The notes under the pieces were generated by a model. That model ran no database searches. It had not been told where the DNA came from and saw nothing but the letters and a program-made list of their open reading frames with translations. DNA of 64,000 nt, from assembly GCA_009801085.1 (NCBI GenBank), contig VNWV01000007.1, positions 1,426,001 through 1,490,000 on the forward strand, in the 5' to 3' direction. This document shows positions 43,289 to 54,943 of this stretch, one piece after another. This DNA comes from Lasiodiplodia sp. COLG20 (lineage: Eukaryota; Ascomycota; Dothideomycetes; Botryosphaeriales; Botryosphaeriaceae). The position numbers were made by a program, and so were the translations under genes. The stretch's first letter is position 1; the number at the start of each line of letters is the position of its first letter.

Positions 43289-46200
43289 ATGGCCGACGAT
43301 TACGGCCAATCCAGGCAAGACGGCGCCTCTAGCGACCCTGTGTCGTCCAGGATGGCTAACCCGGACGGCAGCAGTGCGAGTCGGCCCAGCAGCGCGCGAG
43401 CCCCGGATCGAGATGGCCAGAGGTCAAGAGGAGCCCAACCGCCGCCGCCGCCCGCTGTCGGTACGTGACAAAATCCCTCCCGTCCAAAAAATGTACCACA
43501 CCACGAAGGGCATGCAGGCTAACGCTCCGCCATCTCCAGGCGCTCAAGCGTCGTCCAGCAGCGCGCGGCCTGCAGTGGACCCGCAGCAGCAGCCACAGCA
43601 ACCACAACCTCAACAGGGCCTCAAACCCCCCCAGCGGAAGGGCATGGGCCGCCGAACGACATCTACCAGCCGCCTCCACCGCGGCCAAGAATTCTCCGTC
43701 GACGACGCCGAGGATGAGGTCGACGAGATGATCCAGCAGAAGCAGGCGAGAACCACTGGGTCGTTGCGCCGGGTGCCCTCGACTTTGCGCCGCCGGCCTG
43801 CCGCCCAGACGCCTGTTCTTGGGAAGGTCGACTCCACTGACGACGAAGACGCTGGACAAGAAAGCATCCCCGACCTACGGACCTCCGGGGACCTGCAGCC
43901 GGCCGGCTCCTCTGGCGACGACACCATCCGTGCCGAAGAGGAAGAAGAGGAGGTCGAGCTTGACCATGGCGACGACGATGCCGATCTTAGCGATGCCGAG
44001 AGCTTCACTTTGAAGGACAGGCAGGAGGCCATCAACGAGACCCATCCCTTTGGTATTAGGATCTGGAAGCCCGCTTTGTATAAGAAGAATCGGTCAGTTC
44101 AAAAGACGGCAGAAGGAGATATCCACTCGACTCCTGGAGGTTTCGTCAGCCCATGGCTTGTTCTGTTCAATTTCCTCTGGACCCTCGTCTTCGGCTGGTG
44201 GCTTGCCGCAATTGCGGCCGCGGGTGCGTTGATCTGCTTCTTGCTTGGCTGCGCTGATGGATCTATGGCATACGGCAGAACCTTCTGGGGCCTCGCCAAG
44301 TATCTCTTCTACCCATTTGGCAAGTTTGTCAAGTTCATACAAGAGGAGGCATACCTGGAAGAAGACGAGGGAGAAGGCCGCAGTATCAGTGAGTACGAGC
44401 AGTGGCAGAGCGGGGATATTGAAGAGGGTCGCCTTTTCTTTGGACCTTCGTCTAACCGGGGCTTGGTTGGACGGCATCGCAACAGCATCGATTCTTCCGA
44501 TGAGACCCAAAGCCTCCTGGGCCGCCCCAGTCGGGGGAGCAACGCAGATTCTGGTCATGGCGCAAACACTAAACGGAGACTCTTCGGCCGAGGCAAATGG
44601 ACCGTGGGCAGAGTCGTCTTCTTCATCGTCTTTTACGGCCTTCTGACACCTTCTCTTTTCCTGGTCTCCGGCATTTGTTGGCTTCTGGTCTTCACGATTC
44701 CAATGGGCAGAGTAACATATCTCTTGTTTGACCATCTGCGGCGGCACCCACTGGCTCTGTCATTCCACTCTGATATCAACGATATCCGCCGGCCGGACGA
44801 GCCGGCTTCTTCCATCCTGCTCTGCACGTACAGGGCGGTGGGTATCAAGTACTGGAAGTACACTATCGATGGAACCAACATTTTCCTCATCAACCTTCTT
44901 GGTGTCGTCGCTTTCGTCATCTTCGATTACTTTGTCCTTGACGAGGCTCTGGGTCTGGAGATCGCCCTGACGAACCAGTTCTTGCTCTTCACCCTTGCTC
45001 TGTTCTCCATCATTCCACTGGCATATTTTATCGGCCAGGCCGTTGCATCCATTTCGGCTCAGTCGTCCATGGGAGTTGGCGCGACCATCAACGCATTCTT
45101 CTCGACGGTTGTGGAGGTCTTCCTCTATTGCGTTGCGCTCAAAGAAGGTAAAGCACAGCTGGTAGAAGGCAGTATCATCGGTAGCATTTTTGCGGGTGTT
45201 CTTTTCCTCCCTGGTCTTTCCATGTGCTTTGGCGCCTTGAAGCGGAAGACGCAGCGTTTCAATGTCAAGTCCGCAGGCGTGACGTCAACCATGCTTTTGT
45301 TTGCCGTCATCGGTGTGTTTGGTCCGACGCTGTTCTACCAGATCTACGGAAGTGTAAGTGTTCCACCCTGCTTTAGCTTACGACTCAAACTGATCAGAGT
45401 TAGCACGAACTCAACTGCCGTGACTGCAGCCATGGAGGGTCGAAGTTGGAGAATGAACGTGACTGCCGTCGATGCTATTTCGACCAATCTCCTGCTGTCC
45501 ACGACCGTTTCTACTTGCAAGCTGTCCGGCCCTTTGTCTGGTTTGCCTCAATCACCCTCTTCCTTTCTTATGCCATTGGCCTCCTCTTCACGCTCCGCAC
45601 CCACGCCGCCGTGATCTGGAGCTCTGAAGTGGATGAGAAGAAGGCGGAAAAGATGGACATGGCAGCCACCCATCTCGGTGCTTCCGGCCAACTACACTCT
45701 CAGCAACTTCCCGGCGGTGCTGCTGCCGGGGGCGATCAGGTTCCTTCTTACGGCACGCTCAGCAAATCTGATCAGAACATTCGCGAGTCAGCCTTGTACA
45801 AGCGCATTCTGGGCCAGTCTCTTAAGCAAGCCGGCCTATCTCCCAGCGGGGAGATTGCAGAGCGAGCAAAGTCTTCACACAGTACAGACTCGTACATACC
45901 GCACATCATACCACCGCAGGACGGGGATGACCATCACCACGATGGCCGCAGTCAGCGCAGCCTTAACATCCACGGCATGTCGGAAGATGAGAATAACCAA
46001 CTGGTTCGCCAAGTCGCCGAAATGGCAGCAACTGCTGCTGCTGTTGCTGCTCGGGACGCCTCAGCCAAGCACCACCCTCGGCGGGTCTCGCAAGCTAACC
46101 TTGCTGCATCTACTCACTCTGAGCGCCCGAATCTCCACAGGACAGGCACCGCTGGCGAAGAAATTGATGACGGACATACGGCTACTGGCCACGGCGGCGG

Positions 46201-46928
46201 ACACGATGCGCCTAACTGGAGTCGGACGAAATCAGCAGTCATTCTTCTGACGGCTACGGTTGCATATGCCATCATTGCTGAAATCCTGGTCAACACAGTT
46301 GACGCGGTTTTGGAGAACGTGGATATCGATGAGAAGTTCCTCGGCATCACCTTGTTTGCTCTCGTCCCGAACACTACTGAATTCTTGGTATGGCCGCCTG
46401 TCATAATAGTGCTGCTGACTCCACTAACAACCTTGTAATAGAACGCCATTTCCTTCGCCATGAACGGCAACATTGCTCTCTCGATGGAGATTGGATCCGC
46501 ATACGCGCTTCAGGTCTGCCTGCTCCAGATTCCGGCCCTCGTGCTCTACAGCGCAATTGAGGGTCGTTTCATTGACCCGGAAAATGTTCTTGGCCACACA
46601 TTCAGTAAGTCTCCTTGTCTGGAGAATACATGAGCAGATACTTATCAGCGTGCTAGCCCTAATTTTCCCTCAATGGGACATGGTTACTGTGATTCTATGC
46701 GTTTTCCTGCTGTCCTACATGTATGGTGAGGGCAAGAGCAACTATTTCAAGGGCTCGATCCTCATTCTGTCCTACCTTGTTGTCATCGTTGGCTTCTTCT
46801 TCGCCGGTTACACCGATGAAGTCACTATGGAGATCGACCGCTTCGACACGCTGGCCCTAGGCAGCAACCCTCAGTTCTCACAGACGTTCAAGACTGTTGG
46901 AAAGAGCAGAAGTGGGAGAGCCTACTAG
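43289..46928 (+). CDS. VNX1: Vacuolar monovalent cation/H+ antiporter, Vnx1-like (1134 aa, 5 exons)
   Basis: Exons are 43289-43460, 43540-45353, 45404-46387, 46442-46604 and 46657-46928. Intron 1 (GTACGT..CTAAC..CCAG) links the MADDYG start to the long second exon; without it the frame has no good start. An acidic, disordered N-terminus of about 260 residues precedes membrane segments with an amphipathic insert (FWGLAKYLFYPFGKFVKF). A CaCA exchanger domain follows, with alpha repeats GATINAFFSTVVEVFLY and ALVPNTTEFLNAISFAMNGN, and the IGSAYALQVCLLQIPAL segment. A long hydrophilic loop lies between the halves. This is the YNL321W/Vnx1 branch of CaCA proteins, which exchanges Na+ or K+ for H+ at the vacuole. 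Ion preference is inferred from family. Confidence 0.93.
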
Positions 46929-48582
46929 ACGAGCAGATGAGTGGTCTGATGGGTGCTTAGATTGAATAAGGGGAGGACTTCAAAAAAGGGTGTCGGAGGT
47001 TGGTTGCATGGTGAGCTGGGCTTTTCCTTCTCCAGTCAGGATTAATGGGTGCTCGTAGGGAGTGGTGAATTGACTCTATTCTTATGGGGGAATGTTCTTC
47101 GACCCCCCTCACACCCACCCAGCGCCCCCTTCTCTTCCCTGTGTATGTCTTGTTTATATGTTGGTCGCGAGGCCAGAGCACACTTGGGTGCATAGCGGCG
47201 GCGTTGTCGTCTTTGTACGCTTTCCAGGCGTCCTTGCCATTACCTTCCTTTCCAGGTCCAGAACATTAAAAGAAAGAAAAGAGAGTGATTACGCAGTCCA
47301 GGCAACATGAACCCCGTGGTGCTAAAAGAGACTACTACTACCGGACCGCAGCTCCGCTAGTATTTGGGAAAAGGTACAGGCTCGGAGTCGGTGAATTCCT
47401 CTGCATGTGCTGTTAAAGATAGATCCATGCAGGGCTGGAGTCCAGACCGAGCTGAAGGTGTGGGGAAAGGAGTGACGGGCATCCTGTCAGCGAACTCGGT
47501 GTGCTTGACAGCACTTTTTTTTCCCCCTTCCTGACCGCCACCTGACTCATTGACCGGGTTCAAACTGATAGATGCAAGAGAGGAAAATTCGAACAGCTTC
47601 GGGAGAACCCGTAGAATAGCCAAAGAAGCTAGGATGTGGGTGCAAACGCACGGCGAAAAGATCCTTCGGCGTCAAGAGGCCGCGTCACCGGAAGGGCAAG
47701 CTTCAGCACCATCTCTTGGGGCTGAATTCAACGGCGTAGAAATGCTGAGGGCCGGGGAAAGAGCTAAGGCCAAGACCACGTGGTCCGCAGATTTCCACAC
47801 TGGGCAATGGGAGCCCAACGGCCCACCAGGCGCCGGCGAGGCCGACGGGCGTGAAGACGGGAGGTGCTGTGAGGAGTGGGGCTCTGGGGAGGGATGTATG
47901 GAGACGGGAGAGGTGCTGCATGCTGAATGGAAAAGCCAGGGCAAGGGCGAGGAGATGCCGCTCGATGCGCTAGCATCGGCTGACGCCGCACCAACGCGCG
48001 CGAGCCGATTGCTGCTTTGGGCAACAGGGCTGGCCGCGTAGCACGTTTCCGGCAGTAGTGCAGCCCGCATACGCGTTCCCTGTCGCTCCGACCACTGCTC
48101 GTGGCAGCGAGCTGAAGGGATCCCTGCCAGGCACCGACGCTCCGGCTCGCTTGGCGCCCATCTCCCGCGTTGAGAAGTGCCAGCGAATCTGCCGACCCAC
48201 GCAAACATCACCTCACTTCCTTCTCACCGCGCACGCCACAAAACACCACAAAACAGCCACAGCCCGCGCCTCAGCCCCACGACGCCATGGCAAACACCGA
48301 GTGTTGCCCTCAGCGCTGTAAACCACCAGCCAAAGCGCGCCTCCTTCGCTCGCTGTGGCTGAATGGCCCGGCATGGCCGACATCGTCACTTCTCAGCGCG
48401 CGCTTCGCGGCATAGATGCTTCGGCACGCAGTAATCCTCCATGTCGGAGCTATCTCGTGTCTGCAGCATATAAGGCTGCCGTCTCCCGACCACAAACACT
48501 TCTTCATCACAGCCAGCTTCCTCCTTGACTCCTCCCATCAATTCAGCCCCGAGCATTGCCTCTAGGAGTACCAATCGTCAAA
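46929..48582. other. Intergenic, 1.65 kb
   Basis: VNX1 3' region and the promoter of the secreted protein gene. The open frame at 47550-48041 and its antisense partners have no protein features. A TATA box lies at 48469-48474. Confidence 0.5.
48469..48474 (+). promoter_or_regulatory. TATA box of the secreted protein gene
   Basis: CATATAAGG context, about 110 bp before the ATG at 48583, followed by a C/T-rich leader. A strong core promoter is plausible. Confidence 0.5.
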
Positions 48583-49777
48583 ATGCGCGCCGCAGCCCTC
48601 ATTCCTCTCGCCATTGGCCTCGCTGCCGCCGGCCCTGTGGAAAAGCGTCAGAACTTCAACTTCGCAGCTATTGCGGCTGACCGTGCCGATGAAATCGCCG
48701 CTATCAGCGCCGACAACCTCGGCCCTGTCGACCCTGTTGTCCTGGCCACGACTGTCGTTGAGGCCACCTCTGCCTACGATGCTACGGCTGCCATTGCCGC
48801 TGCTACGAGCGCCGTCACGGCTGTTGTCGAGAAGCGCGAGGCCTGCCAGACCTACTCTGGGTGAGTTAGAAAACCCCCTCCACCCTTACCTTGTATGCCC
48901 TCTGACCTGAAACAGTGCTGGCCCCGTGGTCACCAGCGCTCCTAGCGAGTGGGTCAATGCTGAGGTTTTGACCAACCCGGCCCTCACTGCTGACGTCCCG
49001 TCCGGTTACGAAGCCGCCCCTAGCTTCACCAACCTCCAGGGCGCCGTTCAGCAAATGGGTTACTTGACTGTCAAGACTCTGGACTCCTACAGCCCGGCCG
49101 AGTGTGCCAGCTATTGCGATGACGAGCCCCTCTGCATGGGCTTCAATGTCTACTTTGAGCGTGACCCCTCGGAGGACACGTCTTGCGCCAGCGATGGAAA
49201 CCCTGACAGCATTACCACCATTGCATGCACCCTGTACGCTTACCACGTTGCTGCCTCCAAGGCCACCAACACCGGCCAGTACCGCGACAACTTCCAGGTC
49301 GTCATCACCGGCTCCAACGGCTACAACAAGGATAGCAGCAAGCAGTCGTTCACCTCCATTGATGGCTACCAGGCCCCTCAGAACTTCGAAGATGCCTGCA
49401 TCAACGCCCCGACCTACAACGACTTCGACAGCTACATCACTTACACCACCTACACTGACGCCTACGATCCCCGCGTCTGCGCCAAGGCTTGCGACGCTCA
49501 GACCGAGTACGACAAGGAGCACCCCAACGATGACCAGGAGTACAAGGCGTGCAACTACTTCGTCGCATACGTCATGGCCAAGAATGAAGAGCCCCAGGGT
49601 CTGTTCTGTGCCCTGTACTCCCTTCCCTGGAACTCCACCTATGCTGTCAACACGGGCTACTCGTGGAGCTCGGACGTCTACACCATCTACAACTCGCTCG
49701 CCTACACTGTCAGCGGTGACCTTGATTTCGGTAACAACGAGGAGATTGAGGACTTCGTTTACGAAGATGCCAACTAA
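48583..49777 (+). CDS. Secreted PAN/apple-like protein with two Kex2 sites (379 aa, 2 exons)
   Basis: Exons are 48583-48860 and 48916-49777; the 55-bp intron starts GTGAGT and ends AACAG. The signal peptide is MRAAALIPLAIGLAAAG; the first Lys-Arg is at residues 21-22 (EKR) and a second EKR ends at 85, bracketing a 63-residue Ala-rich segment. The mature part opens with EACQTYSG and contains a PAN/apple-like Cys pattern, AECASYCDDEPLCMGFNVYF, then a second Cys-rich half with VCAKACDAQTEY and ACNYFVAYV. At least one N-glycosylation sequon is present (NSTY). PAN-like domains bind protein or carbohydrate in other contexts. Secretion is well supported; whether it is a wall protein, an effector or something else is not decidable from sequence. 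Confidence 0.82.
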
Positions 49778-50969
49778 GCTTGGACTGCGCTTTAACTTGG
49801 CGATTGGGACAAATTGGCTAGGTGGGACAACGAAGGGAATGCAATAACGAAGATGTTCATGACTGCTATTTTAGTATTTCTTTTGCAAATTAGATGAGGA
49901 TTTTTCACGACTGCGATTCTTTTGCTACTCAGCATGTGTCTGGTGACGAAACAATAACTGCCCTTTCCTTTACGAAATCCTCCTTGGTCCGCTAAGCGCT
50001 CCTGGTACGAGGTGCTCTGGAGATGTAAGAAATCAAGTGCGACATACCCTTCCTTGCCTACTGACTGGCCACTCAGTTCCGGTCGGTTTGTAGATGATAT
50101 AAACGCGTGGGTCTGTGATTGAGAGGCGCTAGATGGGTACCGTGTGGCGAAGCGCCTTTTTCTCTAGACGGGCGCCCTAAAACCGGTTTCGGCTTGCGTG
50201 GCTGTTGTATGGCTTGTTGTGGCTGGAGCTATGGTGTTGACTAGTGGCGCGCAGAGATCCACCGACGTGGTTGTCCGTGCTGCGGAGGTCACGCAGGGCA
50301 TGGAAATAACTGCGGGGACGGGGATAGGGCTGAGGAACTGCATATCATGAGTGTGCGAATACAGCTGTTACAATTGATAGACAGTTATGATAGCAGTTAA
50401 GCGAAAAGTACAAATTTGTTGAAGTCTTTCCCCATGTTTGTGCAACTGATATCCCATTGACTTGGAGGCAGTAGCCAGATGCATTCTAGGTGAATTTTAG
50501 TGATCTGGGGCACGTTGAAACAATGTGCATGCGCCGGCGATGGAGCCTGTCGATCACTGACGTCAGTGCGGCCCGATCCGTGAAAGCCCCCACAGGTTGA
50601 TCGATTGTCGAGGAAAGATTTAGCGCGCTAGCAAAGGTGGTGATGAGCACCGCAGGTGGGCTCCAGCAGACATTGTCCTTCCGTGTCCTGCGAGAGGACA
50701 ATTTCAAGTCGAGCAAGTGAAGCGAATATTCAGATGATATCGTACGCGTGGCCGGTTTGGCGGTATCTATGTTTGTCATATACAGATTTCCCAGCGCTCT
50801 TGACCCATCCTTCGCTTCCTCGAAACCATATTGCCTGCTCGCAACAAAAGGTCAACGTATAAACATAATTCTCCCTTCCACACCATGTGCAGTCTGCCTT
50901 GAAATGAGCATGTACCCTCCACACTAGCTTCTATATTACCGCCGCTCTCATCATCTCAAACCGTCCTTC
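49778..50969. other. Convergent 3' regions, nothing recognised
   Basis: About 1.2 kb between the secreted protein gene and the ARM protein gene. No repeat, RNA gene or credible ORF. Confidence 0.5.
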
Positions 50970-52848
50970 TCATTGCGTGGCCGGTGCCGATCCGTCCCAA
51001 CACTCTTTCGCCATCTGCTCCCACCTCTGCTTCTCTTCGCCCTCCAACGACTGCGCCACCACATGCACCGTGGTCATGACGTTCTTCCTGTCGGCGCTCT
51101 CCCTGTCACCCGTCGTGGCGGCATTCCTGAGAGCTTTCCAGTTATCTTCGTCTTTGAATACGTCTGCCACCTTCCTCGCGCCTGCCGGGGAAGAAGCGAC
51201 CAAGCCGAGCCCAAACCACGCCTCTGACGCTAGCGCGGGGACCTGTTCCTGGCGCACCATCAGCTCGAGCGGGCGCAGTAGCTCGTTGTGGGTCAGTAGG
51301 CTCGTCCAACACTGCTCCACGTCCGCCTTAGCAGTGTCGTCCTCGGCAGGGTCGTGCTGGCGCTCGCGCAGCTTGCGGAATATGGCGATGAGCAGGCGGC
51401 CGACCTCGAAGCCAGTCTTAGTCTGCTTTGTCGCGACCAGCAGCTTGCCGAGGGTTGCACCATCCTTAGCCAGCGCGGCGGCGATGTCGCGAGAGTTGTT
51501 GACCAGTCGCCGCAGCACTGCCGCCACCTCAAAGTCCAGCTCCGTCTCCGTGCGGTCCAGGAGCGCGGCGAGCGTCGGTAGCGGAGCCGCCGCCGTGACT
51601 GGCTTGATGTTGGCGGCTGGCTGGACTAGGTGCCGCAGGAACCCGGCGGCAAGGTAGAGCTCGGTACGGTCGGTGGCAGTAGCAAGGATGTGGAGAGTGG
51701 GGCGGTGGTACGAGTGCTCGCGCACCATCTCTACGTTGACAGCGTCGGACACGGCTATGTTGCCGAGCGTGATACAGGCGCAGGTGCGGAGGATGGGGCT
51801 AGGTGATGAGAGCCAAGCGCCTTGTTCACGAATCAGCGGCGAGGAGAGGGTGTAGAGGCGCGTAAAGTCATCCGAGGCGGTGATGGCGGCGATGATGTTC
51901 ATGACTAGACCAGTCGTGATACGCAGATCTTCGAGGAAGTCTTTCGTTTCGTCCTCATCCATGGTGGCCTGCAGCAGGGGGAGCTGGTCGGTCTTTTGCT
52001 TGAGAATTGTGGTAATCTGAGAAAGACCGTCCGAGTGGAGGATTTTGTGCTGGATGCTGCTGTCTTGCAGGTAGACGGATGCTGCGGCGATGAGGTTCTT
52101 GAAATCCTCCCATTCCTCGCAGGCCGAGATGCACTGCATTATAGCAGCCAGGCAGTCTTCGGACTCGGCAAGGACATCCTCTGAGAGGTTGTCGGATACC
52201 CAGGCAAGGAGTTCTATGAGCTGAGAGATGTTTGGCGTGTCGTCGGCCAAGTGACGGCAGAGCTGGCGGTCGAGCCGCAAGCCTGCCGCCTCCTTTTGCG
52301 CAGGCTCTGGTCTCCCGGTCAGCATGTCGGACGGGGGAGTTGAGCGCGGGGCTTACCGTATCCAAGACATGTGTTGTAGAGGACGCTGATGGCAACGGGC
52401 AGAAGAGCCGGGTTCTGCAGGCAGCTCATGATCTTGTCGAGAAAGGCAAGCACGACTGCTCTCGACTCATCGCGGTCCGCAACGCCATTGCCGATGGCGC
52501 GCAGCAACTGCTTGGAAGAGGCGGGCGGGAGCGAGGCGGCGTCGAGGTTCTCCAGATAATATTTCAGAATTCCAGACTGCTCGATGGGCTCGCGCCATTT
52601 TGCTGGGCGGCGCGTGAGCAGGGGCAAAATAATAATAATGTGTTTGGAGACTTACGGTCGCGGCAGGCGTCAGCCAACGACTCGATTAGCCTGTCCCACA
52701 CTTCGGGCTGATCGCCTCTCCGGAGCTCCTCGAGCCGAGAAAGCAGGCCGTCAAGCGACTGCGAACTTGGCTCCTGGCCCGGCGAATCAAAGAATGCCTT
52801 GACCGCCTTAATGAGGGCAGGCGCCTGGTCTGCGGAAGGCCACTCCAT
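50970..52848 (-). CDS. smgGDS-like ARM-repeat protein (591 aa, 3 exons)
   Basis: Exons in transcript order are 52848-52656, 52602-52357 and 52306-50970, with introns of 53 and 50 bp. The joints read LADACRDPKWREPIEQSG and NTCLGYEPAQKEAA, which restore a continuous helical-repeat protein. The sequence is built of ARM-like repeats: pairs of Leu/Ala-rich helices such as LPVAISVLYNTCLGY, ILRTCACITLGNIAVSD and VAAVLRRLVNNSRDIAAAL. Length and the NxC..YEPAQ motif suggest the fungal relative of smgGDS/RAP1GDS1, a chaperone and exchange factor for prenylated small GTPases of the Rho/Rap group. That assignment is from memory of the family, without a search. The gene is divergent from DPM3, 303 bp apart. 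Confidence 0.8.
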
Positions 52849-53151
52849 TTCTGAAAGCGCGGGCAAAATGCTGGGTATCTCGAACTGGAAATATGTGACT
52901 TGGGCGTGTTTAGGTTTATGAGGACGATTTGCTCGGGTTCTGGGGCCTTCGATAGGGGACCGCCTGCCGGGACCCTTGCAGCCTGGCAGCCTCCGATCGC
53001 CATCACGTGAACTCGGGGCCACCTTGGTAGGTTCTCCGTCGCTCTGAGCTCCGACCCCAGCAGCAGCAGCAAACAGCTCACCTCGACTTCCCTCGCTCCT
53101 TTAGCCCTTCGCTTTCACTCCTCTCTTTACGCTTTTGATTCACTCCTCACC
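52849..53151. promoter_or_regulatory. Shared promoter of the ARM protein gene and DPM3
   Basis: A 303-bp spacer between two divergent ATGs. The DPM3 side ends in a pyrimidine-rich leader (53090-53150). No clear TATA box. Confidence 0.5.
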
Positions 53152-53570
53152 ATGACTCGCGCTCAGCAGACCATCTCCCTCGGGCTCCTGCTCTCCTCCG
53201 TACGCTCCTCCTAGACACCGCATCGCAATCGCCCCCCGCTGACGCAATTGGCAGCTCTATCTGGCCCTGTACCTAGGCCTTATTCCGCTCTCCCCCAAGA
53301 TCCAGGAGCAGGTCATCCCTGTCGTGCGTTCCCCAACTGCTTCGCCACCGGACCCCGCCCTTGTTTCAATACGCCAAGATCAATTGCTAACAATTCCCGT
53401 TGCAACAGCTTCCTTTCTGGGCCCTCGTTTCCTTCGGCGCATACCTTCTGTTCAAGCTGGGACTGGGTGTCTTCACCTTCAACGATGTACCCGAGGCGCA
53501 CAAGGAGTTGATGCTGGAAATCGAGCAGGCTAGGAACGAGCTGTCGGCCCAGGGCGTCGACGTCGACTAA
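53152..53570 (+). CDS. DPM3: Dolichol-phosphate mannosyltransferase subunit 3 (92 aa, 3 exons)
   Basis: Exons are 53152-53199, 53255-53323 and 53409-53570, with introns of 55 and 85 bp, both at codon boundaries. The protein is MTRAQQTISLGLLLSS, then LYLALYLGLIPLSPKIQEQV, then LPFWALVSFGAYLLFKLGLG and a soluble tail, VFTFNDVPEAHKELMLEIEQ. Two membrane helices followed by the FNDVPEAH..L..EI..A motif are the hallmark of Dpm3, which holds the catalytic subunit Dpm1 at the ER membrane for synthesis of dolichol-phosphate-mannose, the mannose donor for N-glycans, O-mannosylation and GPI anchors. Length matches the family exactly. No unspliced frame encodes the whole protein. Confidence 0.94.
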
Positions 53571-53815
53571 ACCACGCAAACACGGAACGGGTGGGCACCG
53601 GCTGGCGTTCTCGGATGATGGAGGGACTGCCGCCTGCATCTCCCCAGGAGACGGTGGCATTGCGCCTTCAAAAGATTAATCAGGTCTAACATCTATTGTA
53701 CTCTACATTACAAGGACGCCTATGTTGCAGATGGCCTGGTTGGCTGGGTATAGTCTATCGGAATCGCGCAACACGGCTCTCAATCGCAAAGTTCGACACA
53801 TCCAATATTTACAGC

Positions 53816-54610
53816 TCAAACATGCGCTTCTTCGTGAGCGTGTTGCTCCTTCAGCCTCTTCTCTGTCTTCATAAACTCCCTGATACCGACGGGAATGTTC
53901 TTCCACAGCTCCTCGTCTGTTGGCTTCTCGGGCTGTGCGTCGTCCAAGCCGCCTAATTCTTCCAAGTCGATGCTCCAATTCGTCTCGCTTCCGCCGCCGT
54001 CATCGTCCATGGAGCTCGCAACATGCGTCGGCGTCCCTTCCGCTGCCACCATGCTCCCCGTGCCCTGCCCTTTTAGTTTTTTCTCTGTCTGTTGCGCCCT
54101 GATTTTTGCCTTCGCCTCGGCGGTGGCCTGTGCCCACTCTTCCAGCTCCTCGCCGTAGACGTCCCAAACACAGTTTACGCAGCCTGACATGCAGCAATTG
54201 TCGGGCTCTTCGGGTTTGGGCGGGACTTGCACTCCCGCGATCATCTTGCTCGCCCGGTCGCGCTTCTCCTTGCGCTCCGTCGGCCCGGCCAGGCGTGACC
54301 CGAACACGATGCGACCCTTGGCCAGCGTCTCCTCCTTGGTCGTCTTGGGCAGCTCGTCTGGAGGCGGCGGGGTAGGTGCGGTGCGCGTGGCGGTGGGTGT
54401 CTGGTAGAGCGGGTGCGCGAGCATATCGGCATAGAAGCCTTGTAGTGGCGTCGCTTGCTCGCCTGGTTTTGAAATGTGGTATTTGATCGTGCGCCGCTGT
54501 GCCACTGCTGTATCGCCATTGGTGATGCTGAGCGTGCGAAAGCGGATGGAGGACCGGAGCTGCCGTAGACAACTGGTACATAGTTGGAGGCGAGGGATGG
54601 GGGATGCCAT
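53816..54610 (-). CDS. Oxidoreductase-like domain mitochondrial protein (264 aa)
   Basis: Single exon. The start at 54610 gives MASPIPRLQLCTSCLRQLRS, followed by an Arg/Ser-rich presequence-like stretch (SSIRFRTLSI); the frame is open 20 codons further up, but that sequence is leader-like. The central block PPKPEEPDNCCMSGCVNCVWDVYGEELEEW (Cys139, 140, 144 and 147) is the oxidoreductase-like domain found in human OXLD1 and yeast YPL107W, both mitochondrial and without a defined reaction. A basic helix before it and an acidic tail with ELWKNIPVGIREFMK complete the protein. The N-terminal CTSC also resembles fungal mitochondrial presequences. It is divergent from the coiled-coil gene at 54944. 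Confidence 0.85.
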   Translation of the reverse strand: MASPIPRLQLCTSCLRQLRSSIRFRTLSITNGDTAVAQRRTIKYHISKPGEQATPLQGFYADMLAHPLYQTPTATRTAPTPPPPDELPKTTKEETLAKGRIVFGSRLAGPTERKEKRDRASKMIAGVQVPPKPEEPDNCCMSGCVNCVWDVYGEELEEWAQATAEAKAKIRAQQTEKKLKGQGTGSMVAAEGTPTHVASSMDDDGGGSETNWSIDLEELGGLDDAQPEKPTDEELWKNIPVGIREFMKTEKRLKEQHAHEEAHV

Positions 54611-54943
54611 TGTGCTGGGGTCGGTCGCCGACAGGGCCTGTGGAAAGGTGGTGTCGCGTGTGCTGTGCAAGGGTTGTTATCGAGTTGCGCGTCAGGCCGG
54701 CGAGATATCCATGCTGGAGGGGAAGTGTGGGTGTGTGGCAGAAGGAGCAAGTTTGGAGTGAAAAAGACCGATGAAGTCATCCCGCAACAGGGTCCGGGGC
54801 CGGCATTTCCGGCACTCGGAGGCCTCTCCCGTCCGAGGGCCTGCATCTCCGTTGCCGCCCGCCCGCGCGTCGCGACGCGTGCCTGCCCGCGACCGTTTAC
54901 CTAGCAGAACAGCCGCGTATTTTCGGCGCCCTAATCGCAAATA
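54611..54943. promoter_or_regulatory. Shared promoter of the mitochondrial and the coiled-coil protein genes
   Basis: A 333-bp spacer between divergent ATGs. No TATA box stands out. Confidence 0.45.

Noticed and set aside
43413..43539. Downstream start for the VNX1-like gene within exon 2's frame
   Set aside because: An ATG at 43413 is in frame, but the intron at 43461-43539 (GTACGT, CTAAC, CCAG) joins a better start at 43289.
47550..48041. 163-codon open frame
   Set aside because: No start context, no protein features, and antisense frames of similar length overlap it.
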